Made by a program: the position numbers and the translations under genes
The notes under the pieces: model-generated
The model's input: the letters and a program-made list of their open reading frames with translations, nothing else
The model's database searches: none
Told to the model about the DNA's origin: nothing
Shown: positions 1 to 12,300 of the stretch, one piece after another
Layout of the letters: each line of letters starts with the position of its first letter
Position numbering within the stretch: the first letter of the stretch is position 1
Source: an uncultured Granulosicoccaceae bacterium
GTDB taxonomy: Bacteria > Pseudomonadota > Gammaproteobacteria > Granulosicoccales > Granulosicoccaceae
Direction: 5' to 3'
Length of the DNA: 32,065 bases
Assembly (NCBI GenBank): GCA_937957915.1
Contig: CALGNZ010000185.1
Coordinates: forward strand, 1 to 32,065

Positions 1-345
1 AGACCAAAGTCGTTATCAACACTGCCGTCAGCGTTGAGCCGCATCACAGCAAAATCGCGATCCGTATTCTGAACGTAGCCACCGATGACCAGTTTCCCAT
101 CGGCTTGCTCAACAATGGATTTAGCATAGTCATTGTTACTAACACCAAATTCATTGATGTAGACGCCACCAGTGCCAAAGCTGGTGTCGAGACTGCCATC
201 GGAAGTCCATTTGGCAATCGCCCACCCACGATTGCCATTCACAAATACGTTTCCAGCAGAGATGCTGCTGCCGTCGGCCAGTACGATAACTTCTTCGGCG
301 AATTCGTTTGCGTTTCCGCCGAGGAGATCCTGGTTACTTGTGCCT
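1..345 (-). repeat. Start of delta-60 repeats, cut by the window edge
   Basis: The last visible part of the giant protein reads SLDTSFGTGGV, ADGKLVIGGY, DFAVMRLNADGSVDNDFG. This is the signature of the delta-60 repeat family (about 55 residues per repeat, possibly propeller-forming). More repeats are expected beyond the left edge. Confidence 0.8.
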
Positions 346-3300
346 GGACCCACACCAAAGGTGGGCGCGTCGTTTTCTACATTGATGGTTATTGAAACCG
401 AGTCGGTTGCTGTGACCTGATCTGCTGTAAGTGCAGCGATTTCTTCGGCAGGCAGCGCACGGGAGTAGACCCGCACGTCATCGATCAGGCCATTGAGTGC
501 CCAGCCCCCTGCGGGGTTTTCTCCGATCCTTGCTATACCCGTTGGCGATCCGGCATCCGCTACGACCGATGCGGATGCGTTCGAAACGAGTACCCCGTTC
601 AGGTATAACTCGCCTGTAGTCGTCGATTCATTCCAACTGAAGGCGACATGGTTCCAGCCAGCACCGCTCAAGTCACTATCGAAATCAAACAGGGTCCATT
701 CGGTGCCGTTGTGTACATAGGCTTCAAGCCTTTGCGACGTTTCGTTGTATCTCAGCCCGGCTACGTAGCCGATTTCCACCACAGTTGCATAGCTTGTTTG
801 CAGTTCATCTATGTTGACCCACGCTGCCAGCGTAACATCTGCGGGATCGCCAAAGTCTGAGGCGATATCGACTGAATCTGCTGTGCCATCCAGGCTGAGT
901 ACATCGCCGCGTTCGGCGTCATTGATGATTGCCGCGTTTCCACTGAGGGTTCCGTTCTGTGAGGGGCCGGCCGATTCGTCAATGACCGTCGATCCACTGA
1001 CTGTCGCCGATTCAAACGTGTAGTGGCCCGCCAGGTCGGCGGTGAGTGCGGTTGTCATCGTTAGAGTGACATTGCCACTGAATTCGGCATTGGGCTGGAA
1101 AGTCATGCCGTGCAATGCCGCATTGATTGCCGATTCAGTTCCGTTTATCACGAACGAATCGTTTCCGTGAACACCTTCAACAAAGGTGATACCGTTTGTT
1201 TGTGATAAAAAAAGCACGCCGTCATTTACCGACAGCGAGACTTGCAACGGCAAGTCGCTTCCCGATAATCCGTCGGATACGGTGACGGCATTGCCACTAC
1301 TAAACGTAAGCACGTTGTCTTCGTCAACCGACTGGGCACCCGGAACCACGTGAATAGCGTCCGCGCCGTTGTCGATAGTGATCGTGAGAATTTCGTCGTA
1401 GGAGCCACTGTTGCTGTCGGTGACTTCAACAGTAATGTTATGTGAAGTGGCAGTTTCGTAGTCTAGAGATGATGCATCGGCGACGGTAACTTCACCAGTG
1501 CTGCTATTGATCGCAAAACGTCCGGCCGCGCTGTCCGGCAGGCTGTAGGTAAAGGTGTCATCCAGATCGGCGTCGACGCTGAAAACCGTGCCTACTGATG
1601 TTCCATCAATGCTGTTTTCATTGATATTAAAGGCGGGTGTTGAATCGACTTCGTAAGCCCGGATATTGTCCAGCACTAAATCAACGGAGGTTGTGACGCT
1701 GGAATTGTCGGAGAACTGCAGCGTGGTTGTTGTACTGTCGGCGACAAACGTGTAGCGATAACTGTCGAAACTGGCGGGATCCGAGCCGGTATCTGTGATT
1801 GTATCCGTCACCAGGTTCGCCGAACCAATAAGCAGCACCTCCATCGCCTGATGTTGGCCGAGGCCAAGTGCACTACCGAAGGCTGCCATGTCGAACGTGA
1901 CTGTATAGGTTTGCCCGATAGTGGTTGCAATCGTTGTACTGACCACACCGGTATTGGCCGAATCCAGGTGGCTAAATTGAAATGCGTAGTCTCCGTCGCT
2001 TGCCCCCTGGCCAGTTTGTCGCACAACATTGCCTGCCAGCGTCCAATCGCTGGTACCCACTTCGATAGATGAGTTGGCGACCAGATTGTTACCCGTTTGG
2101 GTGGCAATGTCTGTTGGATTGTCCGGCTGCGGTTGCACGTCGATGAATAGCGACTCGGTGGCCGTTTTTGCACCACCTGCGCCGATATTGCCTCGGTCAT
2201 CGACAGTGATTTGAACATTGCCAAGTCCAACGAAATCGATGGTGGGGGTGTAACTGAAATTGCTCAACACCGTGTTGATGTTCGCCACCGTACCTTCAAA
2301 TACAATTGTCGAACTACCGCTGCCACCGGACAGAACCGTTACACCGGTAGTGTCTAGTGCTGCGATACCGTTGCTGACTTCAATTGCCACCTCTACTAAC
2401 GAAGCCCCTGCATCGTCATCGTCAATTTGCACGCTCAGCCCACTGAGAGTGACGTCCTCGTTGGTAGTGCCGCGAACAAAATTACCGCTGTCCTGATTGA
2501 TGTGTACGCCAATGGAATCACCGTCGCCGGCTGCAAAAATAATGTCCAGCTGCCCGTCACCGTCGACGTCAGCCGCTTCTGCCCAGACCGGGTCATCGGT
2601 ACTGGTATCCAGAAGTTTGTGGGTGAACTCGGCGCTGCCGTTATTTTCATACAGGTGAATTTCATCAGAATTATTGCTGGTGACGATCAAATCACTGGAA
2701 CCGTCGCCATCGGTATCGGCGACATCAATGTGGTACACCAATGGTGAAACGCCACTGTCGACCAATGTTGATGTAAAGACTGGTGTAGTCGAGCCGTCGT
2801 TGGTTAGCAGGCCCACCGTGTTTGTAGTCCAGGTGATGTACCCGACATCTACATCACCATCGGAATCGAAGTCACCCACATCCAGGTCAGCGACGCTGCC
2901 CACGCTGCTGGCGATTGTGCTGCGGTTAAACCCCGCAGTGACATTGCCATTGTTGGTGAATAGCAGAATTTGCTTGTTCTGGAAATCGCCGACGACCAGA
3001 TCGAGGTCGAGATCGCCATCCATATCTGCGATAGCAACACCTTCGGTGTTACTGACAATATCCGCATAGGTTTTGGTGAACACACCGGTTGCATTCTGTT
3101 CAAAAACGGCGATCTGGGAGTCGCCAATGCTGCGATAGAACGTGGCGGCGATGTCCTGGCGTCCATCGCCGTCAATATCGCCAACGGCCAGATCATCGGA
3201 CCCATCGAACTCTCCACCGACGCTTCCTTCATAAGTGGCTGTATTGAACGTGACGGCGCTGGTTCCGACAAAATTATTCAGCAACACATAAATGCTATCT

Positions 3301-6300
3301 GCAGCATCGGCTGGATCGTCATTGGCTGCGACTATATCTACATCGCCATCACCGTCCAGGTCGGTTGCCACAACGGCGCCGAAATCCTGTGCTGAGGCAA
3401 TCAACGTACCCGCTGAGAAAACACCACTGCTGTTATTCTCATGCCATAGAAGCTGACCGCTATTCGTCGTCGAAACCAGATCGACATCACCATCATTGTC
3501 CAGATCACCGGATGTGACACTGGTGGCGCCTGTGAGGCTTTCTATCGTTTCAGGGTTAGCGCCTGGCAGGCTGCTAAAGTACGGAGCATTGTTCACGGCT
3601 TGAACAGTAATGGCCACGCTGTCGCTGGATGTTGCCAGGTCGGCCGAAAGGCTTGCGATTTCGTCCACAGAAAGTGCGCGGCTGTAGATCCGAACCTCGT
3701 CGATCAGGCCATCAAAATCAAAACCTGCGCCGCCATCGCCTGATCGTCCGATGTATGTATCGGGGCTATTGTCGTATTCGATTGCTGCTGGTGCCACAGT
3801 GGTTTCAATGGCTGATCCATCAATAAAGACAGTCATCTGTTGGCTAGCTGTGTCGATCGTGACCGCAACGTGTCTCCAACCAGTGCCGAGCAGGCTCTCA
3901 GTCGAACGACTGACGTAGTCCGTGCCACCGGATTCATAGTAGCCGAGCAGTGTTCCATCAGGTTCCAGGTACAACGCCGGGGCGGTACCCATCGAAATGA
4001 CAACCGCGCCGCTAACGTCGGCACTGGTCGCGTTGATCCATGCTGCCAAAGTGAGGTTGGCCGGCTCACCCAGGAGACCAGTGATTAGCATGAATTGACC
4101 GCTGCCATTAAGACTCAACACATCGCCACGTTCTGAGTCGCTTACGATTGGCGGGCTACCAGTGAGTGTTCCGTTCTGCGAGAGTCCGACCGACTCATCG
4201 GTAACCGTTGAGCCACTAACCGTTGCCGATTCAAAGGTATAGTGACCTTCCAAATCAGCCTGTAGCGACGTTGTCATGTTCAGCGTGACCGCGCCAGTGA
4301 AATCCGTATCCGGCGTGTAGGTCAACCCTTCAAAAGCAGCATTGATGTCAGATTCAGTGCCCTGAATCGTCATGAACGTACTGCCATTAGAGCCGCCGAG
4401 AATGGAGAGCCCTGTGGTTTGTGACAGGGTTAGCACGCCATCGTTTACGGAGATAAAGACCTGCAGCGGTGAAGTGGTTGAATCAACCGTGTCTGTGACA
4501 GTCACAGCGTTGCCATTGCCACTGCTGAACGTAAGGGTGGAGTTTTCAGTAACGTTTTGTGCAGCGGGTACTAACTGACCGGGTTCAATCCCGTTATCCA
4601 CCCGGATACTCATCGTCTCTGAATAGCTATTACCTGTAACATCGGTCACGAATACATCAATGTCGTGCGAAGTCGCGATCTCGTAGTCGAGCGATCTGGT
4701 TGCAACGACAGTGATTTCACCGGTACTGCTGTCGATTTCAAAATTGTTCGATGAATCAGTCAGGCTATAGGTAAAACCTGATAGCACGTTGCTGGCATTC
4801 CATTCCATAACGTACTGCAAACTCTGCGAGGCGTCGATATCAGCCCATGTTCCATCGCCATTGATAATTTGCAGACTGTCTTCAATTCCACCGGCATCAT
4901 CGGGTTGGCCACTTGCAAAGTTGCTGTACGCCGTTGCAGCCCCGCCTGTGTAGAAAGAATCAGCTTCAACACCGTTGTTAACCCAGCGCCAGGTCCCTTC
5001 TGTGGTCGCATCAAGCGCTCCAATGCGCGCGGAGCCAAGGCCTGCCTCCCCAACAAGATTGAGTACCAATTCATTTTCGTAGTCTGAGCGGATATTAACC
5101 AGTTGACCACCAACACCGTTGATCAACACGTTTGCGGCATCCGCTTGCGATGTTGCATAATCCCGCGCTGCAAGCGGTGAACTGACTTTATAAAATTTCG
5201 CCGTAGCCGCGTCGTAGGTCAGCGATGGATCGTTATTCAGTATCGTAGTAACTGCCTGCGGGACCTCGATAACCTGAACATCAGTGATTATCGGGCCCCA
5301 GGTGCTCGGTGTGTCCAGTGAAGCGAACGATAGAGCAGTGGTAGTTGAATCAGCAGTAAACGTGAATGATCGAGCAGACCAAAGCATATTTGTCGTCGAC
5401 CAGGCAGCGGGCTGTGTCATTTGATAATCTATTGCCACACCACCCGCACTGGCACGCAGATCTTTGACGGCGTCGCCGTTGGTCCAGTTACCAGAGGAGG
5501 CAAATACAACCTGATATTGCCGCCCGATTTCGGTGGTAAGCGTTTGTTCGATAGCGCCGGCCACAGCGCCATCACCATGCAATTCAACTGCTTTTCCGCC
5601 TAGAGGCCCTGGCTCCCAACCGGTAAGTATGTTTACGTTTTCAACAGTGACCGTCCAGTCACCAAAACTATTAGGCGCGTAGACAACGGATGTAGCATCT
5701 GGAGTATTGCTGAACGAACCATCAAGCACGATATCCTGTGGGGTATCCGGATCGGTTGGCACAACAAAGCCAACACTGGCACCGGCGAGCGCATTTTCAC
5801 TGATGTGCAAATCATCGACTGGCGTGCTGATTTGAAATCCTGTGGATAATCCATCGTTGCCGGAGACGACATGGAAATTCGACAGAGAGTAATCGTCCTG
5901 GTTGTCGTATGTTGAATCAGAAGTTCGAACGTAAAAGGACGAGTCGATATACCAATCTGTAGCTGCCGTAATAGTATCCGTTGCGAATGTCACACCGTCA
6001 TATTGATACTCCAGAGTTGTTCCATTTACATACAGCCCGAATACTCCGCCATTCGTCATCCCAATGTTGTAGGTTCCTGTCGACACACCATTGTGTCTGA
6101 CAGAAACAGTATCAACACCACTGATATAGTCATGGAAGAGAGCAAACTCGGGGTCAGCAAGGTCAACACTGGATTCTGCAGATCCCAGGCCTATCGTCCA
6201 GGCATTATTGGTTTCATTGTCAACTGTGAATCGGATCGTATAATCATCTGAATAACCCAGCGTTGATACGCTGGTCGAATTAACCTGTGATCCCCACCCG

Positions 6301-9300
6301 TCAGGTGCACCTGCGTCAACGAAGGTAAGCGTGTTCCCGCTTACTGTTACCCCACCAACCTGGTTGGTCCAGTCAGTGATAGCGGTTTGTCCTGCAGATT
6401 CCACGCTCAGGTTGTTTCCACCAACCACATCGACGACTTCGTTACTTCCGTTAAAACCATCCATCTGCCAGTTAGCAATCAGGCCAACTGGCAGGTTGCC
6501 GCTTTGAAATTTATGTTGATGATTGAGTGCAACGTCAGCCGGGCTGCGAACCCCGCTCCAGAGACGAACATCGTAGAGTGTACCCCGAAAGGTATCGTTC
6601 GATTGGAAGCCACCGCCATAGGAGTCTTGTTCATTGCCGATCACAAGTTGACCTGTGGACGCGTCACCAGCAACGGTTTCACCAACGGCCAGCCCGGTAC
6701 CTGATTCGATGAAATCACCATCGACATAGATAGCCCAGTCACCGTTGGTGTTGTCCCAGGTCAACGCAAGTGAGTGTGGCTCGCCATCAAGCAAGACATC
6801 ATCGTAATCAATCGCAAAGGGATTGATCTGATTGACTGACCCATTGATCACCAGTGTCAGATACCCGTTACCTGCCAATTGGTCAATACGAACCAGGATG
6901 TCATTCCCATCCGGATCTGTGGCGGCATAGGACAACAGTGTTTGCCTGCCAGCATCGGCACCGCTGAAATTGAATTCAAGAGTAAATGCAGATAAGCCAC
7001 CGATCACATCGCCAATGTCACCTGCGTTTCCGCTGCTGGCTACAGACAGGTAGGTGTTGTTGCCGCCGTCGGCATTCAACTCGATACCGGCAGACAGATC
7101 CGTCGGAGCGCTATTGCTCTCTAACAGATTATTCAGGTTAACCGTAAAATTCTGGTCATTGGTGTTACCGTTAACGTCTGTCGTGTGAATCGTCAGTGTG
7201 TGCGACGGCTGGCTGCCAAAATTCAACAATGAACCATTGCGTACACGAATTTCCCCCGTGCTGCTATCAACTTCAAATGCATTGGCAACCGTTTGTGATG
7301 ATATCGCGTAACTCAGTGGCTGACTCGCATCAAGCACGGCGTCAGCATCCCATTCAACGATGTAATTATCAGGGGAGCCTGTGATCGGCGAGTCGTACCA
7401 CTTCCCATCTGTTGTGTCGAGCCGGATTGCATCTTCGTTTGCGCCACTGTCATCCGGCTGAGTTGATGAAAACCAGTTCGAGTAGGTGCCTGAACGATAA
7501 CCGTCAACCGCACCCTGCCAAAACTCGTCGGCGTTAACTCCATTTTCAATCCATCGCCACTCACCCTCTTCCGTAGCATCACTGCCTCCGATGAACACGC
7601 TTCCTCCAGAAGTTTCACTATTCGCGAGGCTGCGAAGGAACTCATTCTCGTTAGCCGTTCTGATCACCGACAGTTGGCCATTCACCGAGTTTAGCGGGGT
7701 TGCCTCGGCATTGGTTTTAGCAACGCTCCAGTCGTATGAACCGGTCACTACCTTATAAAACTTGTCGGTTTCTCCACTGTAGCGTAAATCAGCATCCGCC
7801 ATCAGCAACGCTGAAACCTGTGCTTCCCGCTGTGCATCGATAGCCGTGACCATTCCTACGATGCTGCCATCACGCGCGTGCTCATCAACCATGAGCGCAA
7901 GCATCGCCTCACTGCCAGTAAAACCAGCGTCATTGGTGTGCTTAACAGTCAGGTTATTTCCGCTGACGGAATCAGTGACAATACCATCAACAGACAATGC
8001 ATTAAAATTCCACTGTGCCAGCATGTCTGTTTCATTGTGAGGCAGTTCACTGCGATAGCTTGCTGCCATTTCTACTTCTGTGCGCACATCACTAAACAGG
8101 CGACTATTGATTAATGACCCGGTGAAGACCTGTGTATTGTCGAAGCTCCCCCCAATGTTATCTTGCATCTGTCCAAACAAGAGAACACCGTTACCCCCAA
8201 TGGTTTGCCCATTGGCCAGCAAGGTACCGCTACTGATGGCTGTACTGTCGACCGCAACACCGTCGGCATAGATCACCCAGTTTCCATTGGTGCCATCCCA
8301 GGTGAATCCGAGTGAATGACGGGCCCCGTCCTGGAGCGTACTGTAGTCAAAGACGGTTGAGTTATAGATTGCCCCTGAAACGATCAGTGTGGCAGATCCA
8401 TCGTTACGGATCTCAAACACAATTTCGTTGCCATTAGACGGCACCGCATAAGACAACAGCACCAGATCCTTTGAGACACTATTGCTGGCAAATTGAGTTT
8501 CAAAACTCAGCGAGGTTCGCCCGCCAAACAAAGCATCGCTATCGTCGGCGATCAGATAGCTATCGTTGCCACCATCGTTGTTGATACCAAGCCCACCGTT
8601 ACCAGTGGCAGTAACCTTGATCTCCTCAGGTGAAACGCCATCACTATCACCATCGGTGGCTGTAGCGTAGCCAGACAGTTCACTACTATTACCGCTGGCA
8701 TCAGTTGTTATCAGTGTTACAAACTCACCCGTCGCTAACGAGACTCCTGCAAGCGTTCCGGAAAGCGAGCTATCGCCACTTGCAACGCCCGTCGCCGTGC
8801 CCAGATAGCGTTGCGCTTCTACTTGGCCGCCATCACGATCACTACTGGCGTAGAAATCTATGGTATAGGTTCCGGCAGAAAGCGTTGTCGTATCCAGCAC
8901 GTAAGCGAATGTGCCATCGTCTGCAATAGAAGCGGTACTTAGAACGGCCCAGTTTTGTCTATTGTTACCGCCAGTGTCAGTATCGCCCGCATCGTTGACA
9001 TCTGCACCGTCTTCGATGGAGACACTAAGGTCGACACCTAATCCCGAATTAGCATATATACTGTTGCCGCGAATCTGGTTGCCAGCGGAAGGGTCTCTTA
9101 TCGATACACCGGCATCACGAGCAACAGCGCCTTGACCATTAAACGCTATAACGTTTCCTTCACCAACACCCGTGCCACCGATCAAGTTATTGCTCGACCC
9201 TGTTAATACGATGACGCCGTTCTCTCTGTTTCCCCAATCCAGTGTGCCCGAAGCATCTGTTCCGATAATATTTCCCTGTATTACGTTACCGTTTGCACTT

Positions 9301-12300
9301 GAATTAAGCTCGATACCTGAGTACTGACTGCCCACAATGATGTTGTCGAGGATTTGATTGTTATCTGCGCCACCGCTGCCGGCAAGAGCGATACCGGAAC
9401 CGCTGTTACCAAGATTTTGGGTTCCATCAGCAGACACACCGATGTAGTTATTTTGAAAGGTGTTGTTATCGTTCCCATCACTAAATAAACGAATTGCGTA
9501 GCTTGTCGCACCGGCGATAACGTTTCCGTGTGCCGCCGTAGACCCGCCAATCGTATTACCATTAGCGGTTTCCAGAATATAGATACCGTAAGAGCCCGAT
9601 CCCAACAGCGCGTTGCCTGTGATATCAGTTCCGAAGTAGTTACCTGAAACGTTTGAATTAGAGCTTGTACCACGAAGAACTACACCAAAGTCAGTACCGG
9701 CAAAAACGTTGCGATCTGCTTGTGTTGAACCACCTACTGTTGTGTTATCCGCATAGCTCCGGACGCCATAGTCGTTCTCTTCGCTCGCCCCTGCATCAGA
9801 CCCATCTGAGTTGAATTGCCCGATCCAGTTGCCTGCAACGGTAACGCCATCGGCGTCGTCAGCTATCTCGACCGCGGCGTCGACAAGATCACGAAGTACC
9901 AGTCCTCGCACTTCACTGTTGTCCGCAGCAGCGCCGAATTTAAACGCTTTGTAGGAACCGTCACCGTCCACCACAATCGGCAGGTAACTCGCTTCAGCCC
10001 AATCAGTTTGAGTTGTACCGTCTATAGTGACCTGATCGGTTATCACCGGCAGATCGGAAACCAGGGAAATGATCTGAGATCCAACGCCCGGAATATTAAA
10101 CTCGATGGTGTCGGCCTGACCGTTGTTGGCGTTTGCGTCAATAATTGCCTGACGCAGCGAACCGGTGCCGTTGTCATTGGTGTTTATAACAGTAAGAGTT
10201 TGTGGACCTGATCCGGCGAGGTTGTAAAGCTCAGTTACATCGCTGCTGGCAAGTGCGCGCGTATACACCCGAACATCGTCTAACTTGCCATCAAAATCTC
10301 CGACTACCGCGTCCCGACCACCTATAGTTAGTGATGCTGCAGGAGAAACAGTCCCGACGGCTGAACCGCTAAAACCCGTTAATGCCGCATCAACATAAAT
10401 GCGTAAATCATCGCCTGTTCGAGTTGCAGTAATATGGTGCCAAGCACCATCAGCGATTAGTGCACCCGGCTGAGTTCGGACATGCGTCCCGGACGCACCT
10501 TCCAGAAAGAAACTGAAATCACCATTTGCGTCTGCAAAAAGCGAAAAACCAGTGCTGCCATCATGAGAGCCGATGATACGTGTGGAATTCGACTGAGGAT
10601 CATCGGCGTTGTACCAGAAAGCAACACTGAAATCGTTATTGAAGTCTAACGATACGTCGTCGGGCACGGCAACAACCGCATTGTTGTTGAACGAATCTCC
10701 GGTAAAGTCGAGTGAAAACGCCCCCACCGCGCTATCGCCACTCCAACTCGGTGCGTTGGTCCAGCTACCATCATTGCCGTTGACGGTTGAATCAGTTGCT
10801 ACACTACCGCCGTTTTCCTCAAACTCTAAGTGAGCGACAAGCGACGAACTGATATCCAGTGTACCGTGCCAGCTTCCCTGCTGATCATTCGAAAATGCGA
10901 CATCAGCTTCAACGTTTCCTACCTGATACTCCAACGCCCAGTTACCACCAAGGTCTGCGTGTCCGGTCAGATCATCACTGGCGGCAATGTCTGAGTCGGT
11001 AATTGCAGCTATCTGCCTGACCAGTGCTTGCCCCTGAACACTGCCTGCTACTTCACAACCGTAAACCAGAATATCCGCGTCAACGCTGAGGCCTGGTGTC
11101 CAGCTCGCCAATTCCTGTTCGTATGAGGATAGCGTTGCCGCTGTTAAAGTGTCGGTACCAAGTTGTATCTCGCCGGAGGAACCGTGCCCGACAATGTGCA
11201 CGGCACTGAATTTGCCGCCACCGGCAAGAAAATCCGAGACGACTGCAATGCCACTTTCCGTTTCGGCTATCGTCAGAATGTCATAAGCCACAGTGTCATT
11301 GCCCGACGTAATATCGTTAACAAGAGACTCGTAGCCTTCTATCTGTTCATCGAAAATCAGCAATTGCCGCAACTCATCGGCTGTTGCGCCAGTTACGTGG
11401 TCTGACATGACATCACTTTGGATGTAGTCAGCCAGGTGCTTAGTAGATTCAGGCAGAATCCCATCGTTGACATTCTGGTGCAAACCGGCAATCTCACCTG
11501 CCGATAAAACTACATTGTAAAGCCGGCCATCATCCAGAAATGCTGTTGAAATATTTCCTGACTCAATTCCGAAATCCTTGGGTTTACGCAACGGATAGGA
11601 ACCATCAGTCGTGGTACCCGCCGAGTCAGTGCTTTGCGGTGCGTTTTCTGATTCTGTACTTGCCAACGCCAGATATTGCACACCGTCAACATAAATCTGT
11701 GTATCTGCAATATCCCGGGTGATAGCAATATGTGCCCAGCTGCCTTCGGTTAGATGTTTTTTACCCGTTTGATAGAAATCGATAGCAGCGGAGCTGTGTT
11801 TCGCCGTTACTTCAATCTGCTCGCCCTGTCTGGCCACCACGATTTCGCTTTCGCTGTAGCCGCCTGTCACTATATTCGCCAGCACTTCGTTGCCAGCTAA
11901 TGACTCAAGGTACAGCCAAAACGAGATCGTGCCAGGCGCATCGCCTGGAACACGGATTGTTTTAGCTGACAAGTCCAGATGGCTATAGGGTGCGTTACTG
12001 GCGATACCTTCAACAGGCTTGGTTGCAGTAGTTTCGTTTAGCGAAGATCGATCGGCGTGGAGATCTTTACTCTCTGAAAGTTGCAGCTTAGCACTTGAAA
12101 CACTGGCCTTGACGTCATCAGGCGGCGCATTCCAGTCATTCTCGAGTGGTGTGGTGATTGCTGGCACCGCATTCCGTTGCTGATTCACATCGACTGCAAC
12201 CCACGAATCATCAACAGTTTCTTCTGTGTTAGCTGGCGGTGGATCTGCGATGTGTTGTGAAAGCGCTCCGTGTTTTATCGGGCGTGCGGATTCCAGCAAA

